Of a DNA stretch of 14,541 nucleotides, positions 1 to 5,537 are shown in pieces. Numbering within the stretch: the first letter of the stretch is position 1; each line of letters begins with the position of its first letter. Source of the DNA: JACQCV01 sp964634555 (GTDB taxonomy: Bacteria; Patescibacteriota; Minisyncoccia; Phycocordibacterales; UBA12445); contig CAZWJJ010000020.1 in the NCBI GenBank assembly GCA_964634555.1, forward strand, positions 1 through 14,541, given 5' to 3'. The notes under the pieces are model-generated. The model was not told the DNA's origin. It saw only the letters and a list, made by a program, of their open reading frames with translations, and searched no databases. Both the position numbers and the translations under genes were made by a program.

Positions 1-44
1 CCAACCCAGGCCTTGATGGCAAGTAGCCTCTTGCTGGAGCGGTA

Positions 45-848
45 GTGAAGGTGTTCGATCGAGAAAATGCAGATTTTGTGGCCGCATTTAACTCCAAGCG
101 TCCTGATAAGAAAAATCTTGATCTTGTTTATGAGTCAAATATTGGCAAAGTGGGCGAGTGTACGACTGATGTGAATGGTTCTTGTACTTCCGGAGAAGAC
201 CATGCGGGCAAATTCTTGGTGATCTCTAAGTTTACAGAAGGCTCAAATACTGTTTATAACGGCAAGTTCAAGAACTTTAAATTGAAGAATAGAAAGACCG
301 ATGGGAACGAGAAGGAAAATGATGATGACGATATTTATGATGCGCAGGCTAATACAGTTTTGATCGAAAAGAATATTCGAATCCTTAAGACGATTAAAAA
401 GGATGGATCAGCTACTTATGAAGCTGGGTCTATGACAGTAGTAACCGGTTCAGAGCTTGATGTGGTGTATCCGGAATATGCTGTCTGGGAGGGTACAAGC
501 ATGCTCTATCCTTTTGTAATGTCGTCTGATGCAACTGATCCGTGGAGCGTAGATGTATGTATGCAGGTACCTACGGGATACAAGATTGAAGGAGTACTTA
601 ATGAGTCTGGTGCGGTTATTGGTACATCGTCTTGTAACCAAAGTTCTGTTGCCGGCCAGCCTATCGTCGTACTTTTTAGTCTGGTTGATATAGGAAGTCC
701 GGAACCTTCCTTTGGTATTAACCTTGATGCCACACATAAGGGTAAGAAGACTCAGCGAACATTTGTTGTCGATGGAATTAGAAGAAAGACAAAAAATATC
801 CAAGATCGTGATCTTCTTACTAGAATAGAAAAGGTGAATAAAAAGTAG
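45..848 (+). CDS. C-terminal part of a secreted/surface protein, 5' end missing or interrupted
   Basis: No enzyme motif is visible. The N-terminal stretch (PLAGAVVKVFD, then GECTTDVNGSCTSGE) resembles the prealbumin-like or CNA-B-like beta-sandwich domains of bacterial surface proteins, where a 'plaGA.V.V.D' strand precedes 'G.C.TD..G.C.SGE'. Further Cys residues lie in VDVCMQVP and SSCNQS, which suits an extracytoplasmic, disulfide-bonded protein. An acidic Asp/Glu-rich linker sits near residues 84-95. I see no membrane anchor or sortase signal at the basic C terminus. The GTG at 45 is probably not the true start: the frame is open back to 27, is broken by TAG at 24-26, and reads NPGLDGK before that, which continues the same domain pattern. 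Most likely this is the tail of a longer protein cut by the window edge and by one nonsense codon. It ends with TAG just before a terminator. Its role is inferred from fold resemblance only. Confidence 0.65.
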   Translation: MKVFDRENADFVAAFNSKRPDKKNLDLVYESNIGKVGECTTDVNGSCTSGEDHAGKFLVISKFTEGSNTVYNGKFKNFKLKNRKTDGNEKENDDDDIYDAQANTVLIEKNIRILKTIKKDGSATYEAGSMTVVTGSELDVVYPEYAVWEGTSMLYPFVMSSDATDPWSVDVCMQVPTGYKIEGVLNESGAVIGTSSCNQSSVAGQPIVVLFSLVDIGSPEPSFGINLDATHKGKKTQRTFVVDGIRRKTKNIQDRDLLTRIEKVNKK

Positions 849-870
849 GTAGGGTATCTAAATAATTAAC

Positions 871-898
871 AAAAAGCGACTTATATAAGTCGCTTTTT
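871..898. terminator. Bidirectional intrinsic terminator
   Basis: This is a perfect 28-base palindrome with arms AAAAAGCGACTTAT and ATAAGTCGCTTTTT, so an oligo-U tract follows the stem on both strands. It lies between the surface-protein gene (plus) and the flavoprotein gene (minus), which converge, and can end both transcripts. Confidence 0.88.
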
Positions 899-954
899 GT
901 TTTTGGTATCAATATTGTATTGAGATCATCTTTTAATAATCTTTAAAGCGGGTT

Positions 955-2202
955 TTAGGCGCAGGCCCCAGCAACATGGCCAGTTGTCCAGCAGAGTTGA
1001 AGAGAAAAACCGCCGGATGGTCGATTAATATGCAGAAGATCGCCGGTAATGTATAGATTTGAAAGAATTTTAGATCGCATGGTTTTGGTGTCTATTTCAG
1101 AGAGTGAGACTCCGCCGTCGGCTACAACTGCGCGATCGTAACCCATGAGATTTGTGATCTCAACCGGCAGAGCTTTTAAGAGATGAACGATCTTTTTCCT
1201 GTTTTCTTTGCTGACACTGTGGATTTTTGTTGTGAAATCGATTTCTGTCAGGATTGTTTGAATAGCGGCGGCGGTGCCTAGCGGTGCAATCTCTTTAAAA
1301 ACAGTCTGAAGCATTTTGTTTTTGTTGGCGTCGAAGACGTTTATAATTCTTCTTTCGAGATCACCAATCTCTGTGTCTGGAAAGCAATCGATAAAAGCAT
1401 GAACTTGTCCTGATTGTAAAAGCCCACTAACCTTGCTGGCGCTGTTTAAGATAAGAGGGCCGGAAAGGCCGAAGTGAGTGAAGAGAATTTTGCCGGTTAG
1501 AGAAAATTGCCGCTTCTCTTCGAGATAAAAACTGATCTTCATGAATGAAAGCGAAACGCCGGCCAGAGATTTGACCCACTCATCAGATACAGCAAGCGGT
1601 ACGATGGTCGGTGTGGGGGATTTAACTGTGTGGCCAAGATCGCGTAGCCAGTTGAAGCCGTCACCGGTTGAGCCAGTTTCTGGATGCGATAGGCCGCCGG
1701 TAGCTAAGATATATGATTTGGCGGTGAATATGCCTTGATTTGTTTCAATACTCTCAATTTCGGTTTTATTATGATTTAATTTTTTGACTGTGCAACCGAG
1801 TTTATAGAATACGCCAGTCTTGTCCAGCTCTCTTTTTAGTGTATTAAAAACATCTAAGGCTTTTTCGCTTGCTGGAAATGCCCGCTTGCGAGCCTGAACC
1901 ACTAGTGGCAATCCGTGTGATTCAAAAAATTCAAACGTATCTTTGACGCCAAATTGTGAAAAGGGCGAATAGAGGAAGTCTGCCGCTTGACCGTAATTTT
2001 TTAAGAGCGCATGAATGTCGTATTCGGCGTTGGTGATATTGCATCGTCCGCCGCCGGTGATTTTTAATTTTTCGCCCAGCGACCGGTTTTTCTCCAGAAT
2101 CAGCACGCTTTTCCCCTTGGCACGCGCAGCCAAAGCCGCCATCATCCCTGAAGCTCCGCCACCGATGACAATTATGTCGTATGGTTCTTTAAGAGGCTGC
2201 AT
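955..2202 (-). CDS. BaiN/HI0933-family NAD(P)/FAD-dependent oxidoreductase
   Basis: This is a cytoplasmic flavoprotein of the HI0933/YhiN/BaiN family. The N-terminal Rossmann FAD-binding motif IIVIGGGASG (residues 10-19) is followed by the family signature ITGGGRCNITN (about 48-58). A second dinucleotide-related segment, ATGGLSHPETGSTGDG, lies mid-protein, and the family C-terminal motif GDLLHINRPSGGFSLQLCWTTG closes the FAD site. The length of 415 residues is normal for the family and the gene looks intact. The exact substrate of most members is unknown. BaiN acts in bile-acid dehydroxylation in gut clostridia, but that role should not be carried over here. The ATG at 2200-2202 sits just before the Rossmann strand and has no SD sequence, only an A-rich leader. 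The gene lies 95 bases downstream of the minus-strand tRNA-Ser and could be co-transcribed with it; a weak GTGACT-18-TATTCT promoter-like match also lies between them. It ends in TAA before the 871-898 terminator. Confidence 0.9.
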   Translation of the reverse strand: MQPLKEPYDIIVIGGGASGMMAALAARAKGKSVLILEKNRSLGEKLKITGGGRCNITNAEYDIHALLKNYGQAADFLYSPFSQFGVKDTFEFFESHGLPLVVQARKRAFPASEKALDVFNTLKRELDKTGVFYKLGCTVKKLNHNKTEIESIETNQGIFTAKSYILATGGLSHPETGSTGDGFNWLRDLGHTVKSPTPTIVPLAVSDEWVKSLAGVSLSFMKISFYLEEKRQFSLTGKILFTHFGLSGPLILNSASKVSGLLQSGQVHAFIDCFPDTEIGDLERRIINVFDANKNKMLQTVFKEIAPLGTAAAIQTILTEIDFTTKIHSVSKENRKKIVHLLKALPVEITNLMGYDRAVVADGGVSLSEIDTKTMRSKILSNLYITGDLLHINRPSGGFSLQLCWTTGHVAGACA

Positions 2203-2297
2203 TGATTTTTTTTATGTATATTTATTTGTTTTAGCTTACAGAATAAGACCCCAACGAATTAAAAGTCACCTGTAACAAAGCTTCAGCGAACTGAGAG

Positions 2298-2384
2298 CGG
2301 ATAGGGTGAGATTCGAACTCACGGTTCTAATTAAAGAACGGCGGTTTAGTAAACCGCTGCCTTAAGCCACTCGGCCACCTATCC
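2298..2384 (-). tRNA. tRNA-Ser with anticodon ACU (unusual)
   Basis: A complete class II cloverleaf reads on the minus strand. The acceptor pair is GGATAGG/CCTATCC and the D-arm has GCC/GGC. The anticodon arm is GCGGT-TTACTAA-ACCGC, followed by a long variable arm GTTCT/AGAAC and the T-arm GTGAG-TTCGAAT-CTCAC. The discriminator base is G, as usual for serine. CCA is not encoded. The anticodon at 2350-2348 is ACU, whereas bacteria normally read AGC/AGU with GCU, as the neighbouring tRNA at 2653 does. The anticodon loop differs from that neighbour only at position 34 (A instead of G). Either this is a genuine second AGY serine tRNA with A34, or the base is an error. Confidence 0.88.
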
Positions 2385-2395
2385 ATACTCGACAC

Positions 2396-2424
2396 ATAAT
2401 ATATTTAACCTAGAAAAAAGGCAA
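2396..2424 (-). promoter_or_regulatory. Sigma-70-type promoter for tRNA-Ser(ACU)
   Basis: On the minus strand TTGCCT (2424-2419) is separated by exactly 17 bases from TATTAT (2401-2396). Transcription would start within a few bases of the mature tRNA 5' end at 2384, as expected for a tRNA gene. Confidence 0.55.
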
Positions 2425-2460
2425 AAAGTATGTTAGATTAGCGTGATAATAAGCAATTTG

Positions 2461-2610
2461 TCGCTCGATAAAGCGATCGAATTTAAAAAGTAATCTGGAG
2501 ACGTGTCAGAGGCCGAACTCAACTTCTTGAGTTCGGCGGGCGATTTAGCGAGACCTCCGTGTCGAGCGTTAAAAATCGCCCCGAGGTTGAGCAAGGCGAG
2601 ACAATAATAC
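2461..2610. other. Hairpin-rich intergenic segment between the two serine tRNAs
   Basis: No gene is visible here. Three stem-loops can be read directly: TCGCT/AGCGA at 2461-2476; an 11-bp perfect stem GCCGAACTCAA/TTGAGTTCGGC with a CTTC loop at 2512-2537; and GGGCGATTT/AAATCGCCC at 2538-2546 and 2573-2581. Seven-base inverted copies of CGCTCGA lie at 2462-2468 and 2562-2568. The segment could be a small structured RNA, the scar of an element inserted next to a tRNA, or a MITE-like repeat. The sequence alone does not decide. Confidence 0.5.
2495..2563 (+). pseudogene. Broken partial copy of tRNA-Ser(GCU)
   Basis: The 17 bases CTGGAGACGTGTCAGAG at 2495-2511 are identical to 2651-2667, which covers the first 15 bases of the downstream tRNA-Ser(GCU). 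At 2554-2563, CCTCCGTGTC matches the 3' acceptor end of that tRNA (from 2730) at nine of ten bases. The middle (D-loop to T-arm) is replaced by the 11-bp hairpin and unrelated sequence. No anticodon arm or T-arm remains, so this is not a working tRNA. Confidence 0.5.
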
Positions 2611-2618
2611 ATTTGTTA

Positions 2619-2624
2619 TATAAT
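2619..2624 (+). promoter_or_regulatory. Candidate -10 box for tRNA-Ser(GCU)
   Basis: A consensus TATAAT lies 28 bases upstream of the mature tRNA 5' end at 2653. No good -35 box is found at 16-18 bases spacing, so this is a half-promoter call only. Confidence 0.35.
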
Positions 2625-2652
2625 AGGACGAGCGAAGTTGAAAAATAATACT

Positions 2653-2741
2653 GGAGACGTGTCAGAGTGGTCTAACGTACCTCTTTGCTAAAGAGGCAGG
2701 GGCTTTAAAACCCCTCGAGGGTTCGAATCCCTCCGTCTCCG
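2653..2741 (+). tRNA. tRNA-Ser (anticodon GCU)
   Basis: This is a class II tRNA that reads the serine codons AGC and AGU. The acceptor pair is GGAGACG/CGTCTCC and the anticodon arm is CCTCT-TTGCTAA-AGAGG (anticodon 2687-2689). A long variable arm AGGGG/CCCCT and the T-arm GAGGG-TTCGAAT-CCCTC follow, with discriminator G. CCA is not encoded. The D-stem is poorly paired (essentially one C-G pair), which is odd given how well the other arms pair. Confidence 0.92.
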
Positions 2742-2801
2742 CCCGATTTGGAAATTTGAATTAGAAAAACAGATATTAATCCGTGTTAGCTCATCAAAAT
2801 C

Positions 2802-3320
2802 ATGCCCCACATAAATATAGAAATAAAAGCCAGGTGTGTCGATCAGGACAAGATCCGGCAAATTCTTTTGTCTAATAAGGCAGATTTTAAAGGTATCGAT
2901 CATCAGATAGATACGTATTTTAGAGTCTCTAATGGCCGATTGAAGTTGCGAGAGGGTAATATAGAAAATTTTCTTATTTTTTATGAGAGGGAAAACAAAG
3001 AGGGGCCGAAGCAATCAAATGTGATTTTGCATAAGGTTGAACCGAAATCTAATCTAAAAGAATTGCTGGTAAAATCTCTTGGTGTTCTAGCCATCGTCGA
3101 CAAACAGCGGGAGATTTATTTTATCGATAATGTTAAATTTCATCTCGACAGCGTTAAGGGTTTGGGGAAATTTATGGAAATAGAGGCGATTGATACTACT
3201 GGCGATATGGGGCGGGAAAAGCTCTTGGAACAATGCAACTACTACTTACAACTTTTTGAGATCAAAGAGGGTGATCTGTTGACAAATTCATACAGTGATC
3301 AGATTCTAGAGAATAGCTGA
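2802..3320 (+). CDS. CYTH-domain protein (class IV adenylate cyclase / triphosphate-tunnel superfamily)
   Basis: This 172-residue protein has the CYTH layout. The N-terminal strand reads NIEIKAR (residues 5-11), a variant of the ExExK metal/phosphate motif with Asn in place of the first Glu, as in many CyaB-like members. It is followed by QIDTYFRVSNGRLKLRE (about 45-61), a basic and acidic central strand region, then KQREIYFIDNVKFHLDSV and GLGKFMEIEAID. These strands form a tunnel that binds an organic or inorganic triphosphate with divalent metal. Family members include class IV adenylyl cyclase, thiamine triphosphatase and inorganic triphosphatase, and the substrate cannot be told here. The protein is cytoplasmic, with no signal peptide. 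The ATG at 2802 lies five codons before the motif and has no SD. It starts 60 bases after the tRNA-Ser(GCU) gene and could share its transcript. It ends in TGA, so UGA is used as a stop here. Confidence 0.82.
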   Translation: MPHINIEIKARCVDQDKIRQILLSNKADFKGIDHQIDTYFRVSNGRLKLREGNIENFLIFYERENKEGPKQSNVILHKVEPKSNLKELLVKSLGVLAIVDKQREIYFIDNVKFHLDSVKGLGKFMEIEAIDTTGDMGREKLLEQCNYYLQLFEIKEGDLLTNSYSDQILENS

Positions 3321-3335
3321 TCCGATCTAGTCATA

Positions 3336-3364
3336 TTGCCAAGTTAAAGACTTTATATTAATAT
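3336..3364 (+). promoter_or_regulatory. Candidate promoter for the 3412 gene
   Basis: TTGCCA (3336-3341) and TAATAT (3359-3364) are separated by 17 bases in the 91-base gap before the next gene. The leader would be about 40 bases and ends in a strong SD. Confidence 0.4.
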
Positions 3365-3411
3365 ATTTCGGCTTAGGTTAGATTTGTACATTGAAATAAA
3401 AGGAGGACGAG

Positions 3412-4257
3412 ATGAAAAAGGGCAATTACGACGGTGTTTCGTGCGTGATGACCGGACAAGAGGCAAGATTTCTGCTTCGATATGCTGATGGCCTGAGGAA
3501 GACTTATCCCTCTGATCGTTTGATCATGATCGGAATCGCTGAATCTATGAAGTCATTGGTCGGGATTCCAACCCGCCATAATAGGCGTTTTGCCAAGCTC
3601 GACGATATAGAAGATATATTCACTGATCATCCATTGGCTTTGAATATTATCCATTATGCTACAAATAATCTTTCAACTCTGGCATATCAGCTGATGCAGG
3701 TTGCATCATACGCCGGGCCAAATCTGCACGGTTTTCAACTGAATACCGATTGGCCACCGGTTACGGAGCTTTGTGATCTAAAGAAGAATTTCCGGAATAC
3801 GCGGATTATTTATAGGCTTTTGGTGCCAGTATGGTCAGGACAAGATCTTGCCTCTAGTTGTGAGCAGATTGCTGAGAAACTAGGTAAATACATTTTTGCC
3901 AATGATTATAAGTTGATTGATGATGTTTTGATCGATTTTAGCGGTGGAAGAGGCCAGCTAATTGATCTCCCTAGTGCAGTGCTTTATTCAAAGATGCTCA
4001 AAAAGAATGCTCCATGGCTGAATTTCGGTCTTGCTGGCGGTCTGGGGCCTGAGAGTATCCATCTGATGGACCAAATCATCATGGTGGACAAGAAGCTGAA
4101 TTGGGATGCTGAATCAGGACTTAGAAATGAGGATAACGATCTGGATCCCGATAAAACGAGGCAATATCTTCTGAAGCTGGCTAAAAAGCATGCTGAAAAT
4201 ACGTTGATAAATAAGGATGTTATGGCAAAGTCGACGGAAATCGGCGAATTTCAGTGA
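3412..4257 (+). CDS. Predicted TIM-barrel protein resembling phosphoribosylanthranilate isomerase (TrpF)
   Basis: I do not recognise this 281-residue protein with certainty. Its C-terminal half looks like the phosphate-binding end of a TrpF-type barrel. NFGLAGGLGPESI (about 204-216) matches the TrpF 'aGGL.peNv' loop, and WDAESGLRNEDNDLDPDKTRQYL (about 231-253) matches the 'DvsSGvE...G.KD..ki..f' end. The first half, with LHGFQLN near residue 106, could supply the other strands, but the usual N-terminal KICG catalytic motif of TrpF is not seen. No other tryptophan gene lies nearby, so isomerase activity is not assured. The start is well supported: AGGAGG at 3401-3406, five bases before the ATG, which is among the strongest SDs in the window. 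It ends in TGA, eight bases before the -35 box of the structured-RNA locus. What its position before that RNA means is unknown. Confidence 0.6.
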   Translation: MKKGNYDGVSCVMTGQEARFLLRYADGLRKTYPSDRLIMIGIAESMKSLVGIPTRHNRRFAKLDDIEDIFTDHPLALNIIHYATNNLSTLAYQLMQVASYAGPNLHGFQLNTDWPPVTELCDLKKNFRNTRIIYRLLVPVWSGQDLASSCEQIAEKLGKYIFANDYKLIDDVLIDFSGGRGQLIDLPSAVLYSKMLKKNAPWLNFGLAGGLGPESIHLMDQIIMVDKKLNWDAESGLRNEDNDLDPDKTRQYLLKLAKKHAENTLINKDVMAKSTEIGEFQ

Positions 4258-4264
4258 TTTTTGC

Positions 4265-4293
4265 TTGACAAAAAATTACACCCATGCTATGCT
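4265..4293 (+). promoter_or_regulatory. Near-consensus extended -10 promoter of the structured-RNA locus
   Basis: TTGACA (4265-4270), a 17-base spacer and TATGCT (4288-4293), preceded by TG at 4285-4286, make a strong sigma-70 extended promoter. The start is expected near 4300. Nothing else in the window matches consensus so well, which suggests high expression of what follows. Confidence 0.75.
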
Positions 4294-4340
4294 ACTGGGG
4301 TAAGTTTGAACATTGACTTTCCAAATTGAAAGGATAGGAA

Positions 4341-4553
4341 ATGAAGGCACAGACCAAGCCTGCACTGAAGAATGTTGTCATTTCGACCAATCACGTCAGG
4401 TTCACATCTGAACCTCATGTGGCGGTCGAGAGAGAGCTCGTCAGGGCCGGCGAGGAGATTCTCGCGCGTGGAGTCGCGGAGGGTACCAAGGTTGCAGGCG
4501 ATTGTGATCCCGAAAGGGTTCGCAGTCTATTGCCCGGTTATCAGGGTTCTTGA
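4341..4553 (+). CDS. Doubtful 70-residue ORF at the head of the RNA locus
   Basis: This is a 70-codon reading frame starting at an ATG with a purine-rich SD (AGGA at 4331-4334, six bases upstream). The protein is soluble and Glu/Arg/Val-rich, with no motif I recognise. In favour of coding are the promoter, the SD and a plausible codon pattern with many C or G third positions. Against are the hairpins inside the frame (4398-4415, and CCC-GAAA-GGG near 4509-4518), equally long frames overlapping on both strands, and the composition, which matches the non-coding RNA that follows rather than neighbouring genes. It may be a small leader-type protein or a chance frame in structured RNA. Confidence 0.35.
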   Translation: MKAQTKPALKNVVISTNHVRFTSEPHVAVERELVRAGEEILARGVAEGTKVAGDCDPERVRSLLPGYQGS

Positions 4554-4564
4554 TCGACGGCTCC

Positions 4565-4574
4565 NNNNNNNNNN
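4565..4574. other. Assembly gap (10 N)
   Basis: The ten Ns are flanked by GGCTCC (4559-4564) and GGAGCC (4581-4586), which pair perfectly. The gap therefore falls in the loop of a strong hairpin, a typical place for assembly to break. Its true size is unknown. Confidence 0.95.
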
Positions 4575-5457
4575 GGCTTGGGAGCCAACAAGGTTTCCTG
4601 AACGATTGCCAGGGTATAGAGAGTCCTCAGCGTCGTTCCCGATTTGGCAGAAGGGAGAAAAGAAAGATCTGCCACGGGAAAGGTTAAAACGTCGTATGAG
4701 GGTTTAACTACTACAACGGCCGCTCCGGACGGGAGTTGGGCCACGATGATATGAGATCAGGAGGACGGATGAGAATCCGCGACGGTCCGTAGAATCAAGC
4801 CAATCCCAGTCGGACCATGTGATAGGTAGGCTGGGATGGCGGATTGTCACAACGATTAGACACCTCGGGAGTTCGATTCGCCATGGTGGCGAGTGGCAGA
4901 GCCCCCGATAATCACACCACAGCGAAGGACAAAGTAGAAAGGAGAAGGGTATGTACTTCATCCTGCCCGCGTATCTATATGGGGAGGTGACTTCCTAGAA
5001 CGATGCCGCCAATTTGGCGGCCAACCGACGGGCGCTGGACCAATCGATTTGGTATGGCGCCCACAACCACCGCTGGCTATAACTGCTGGCGAAAGGATGT
5101 GCAAATGTTGGAGACACGACTCTAAATCGGTCCCCAATTGTCTTGACCATCTACCCTATCCCTCAAGGGAGGACATCTTACTTAGATGTCGGTAGTACGC
5201 AGTTTCTGGAGTCGCCGACTTCAAACTGCTCTACACACAAAAGGGGACCCGTTCGACATGGGGGCCAGAAGTAAATGCTGTCGACGACAGAATCGCAAGG
5301 GATGAGTCGTTAAAATATCTCTCAAAAGACCCAGGGAACAGAAAGGGTCAATAAAAAAAGGTCTAGATAAAAAACGAGAATATAAAAGCAAGAAAGGAAG
5401 AGTAAAATATAGAGAAATAGAGAGAAAAAGCCAAAAACAAAACCTAAAGAAAAATAT

Positions 5458-5482
5458 AAGCCCCGCAATCGCGGGGCTTTTC
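5458..5482 (+). terminator. Intrinsic terminator of the structured-RNA locus
   Basis: The stem AAGCCCCGC/GCGGGGCTT (5458-5466 and 5471-5479) with loop AATC is followed by further Ts (TTTTCT). It ends the plus-strand transcript that begins near 4300. Confidence 0.88.
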
Positions 5483-5506
5483 TACTGCCAATTTTAGCCA
5501 ATTAAA

Positions 5507-5527
5507 AACCCGCCACTTAGGCGGGTT
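5507..5527 (-). terminator. Intrinsic terminator of the helical-repeat gene
   Basis: AACCCGCC (5507-5514) pairs with GGCGGGTT (5520-5527) around loop ACTTA. Read on the minus strand it is followed by TTTAAT, giving five consecutive Ts with the end of the stem. It lies ten bases past the TAG stop of the minus-strand gene. Confidence 0.82.
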
Positions 5528-5537
5528 ACTTTATTTT

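Larger units (their letters stand above)
4300..5482 (+). ncRNA. Candidate large structured non-coding RNA (about 1.2 kb)
   Basis: Between a strong promoter and an intrinsic terminator lies DNA visibly richer in GC than its neighbours, with no convincing long ORF but dense perfect helices. Examples: AGGTTCA/TGAACCT (4398-4415); GTTAAA/TTTAAC (4683-4708); CGGAT-GAGA-ATCCG, a GNRA hairpin (4766-4779); GCC-A-ATCCCAG/CTGGGATGGC (4799-4840); TCGGG/CCCGA (4865-4908) enclosing TCGCCA/TGGCGA (4878-4892); GCCGCCA/TGGCGGC (5005-5021); GGGCGC/GCGCCC enclosing ACCAA/TTGGT (5030-5062); CGCTGGC/GCTGGCG (5071-5091); a three-way junction (5151-5195); GCAGTTT-CT-GGAGTC/GACTTC-AAACTGC (5199-5229); CTGTC/GACAG (5278-5290). 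About 140 bases of A- and purine-rich sequence follow before the terminator. I see none of the conserved cores of RNase P RNA, tmRNA, rRNA or group II domain V. OLE, GOLLD and ROOL are known large RNAs of comparable scale, but no match can be claimed. The 10-N gap at 4565-4574 means the true length is uncertain. Confidence 0.65.

Noticed and set aside
450..803. Minus-strand ORFs opposite the surface-protein gene.
   Set aside because: They are shadows: no SD, no recognisable domain, and the plus-strand frame has clear domain features.
2495..2741. Direct repeats considered as a CRISPR array or attL/attR pair.
   Set aside because: There is only one repeat pair, with no regular spacers, cas genes or integrase in view.
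2802..4257. Reading UGA as glycine, as in some Patescibacteria lineages.
   Set aside because: The CYTH gene and the 3412 gene end sensibly at TGA, comF ends at TGA at its normal C terminus, and no conserved gene has an internal TGA.
4860..4910. GTTCGATTC near 4871, resembling a tRNA or tmRNA T-loop.
   Set aside because: The flanking bases do not form a T-stem with an acceptor, and there is no tmRNA 5' end or tag reading frame in the region.
4372..4961. Overlapping ORFs in other frames across 4372-4707 (plus), 4541-4744 (minus) and 4704-4961 (minus).
   Set aside because: They overlap each other on both strands, two run through the N gap, and none has an SD or a recognisable motif. Fewer stops in GC-richer DNA explains them.
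5117..5129. Hairpin CGA-CTCTAAA-TCG, whose loop looks like the anticodon loop of a CUA (amber suppressor or pyrrolysine-type) tRNA.
   Set aside because: No acceptor, D- or T-arm can be built around it, and the flanks instead extend the same hairpin (5108-5137) of the large RNA.
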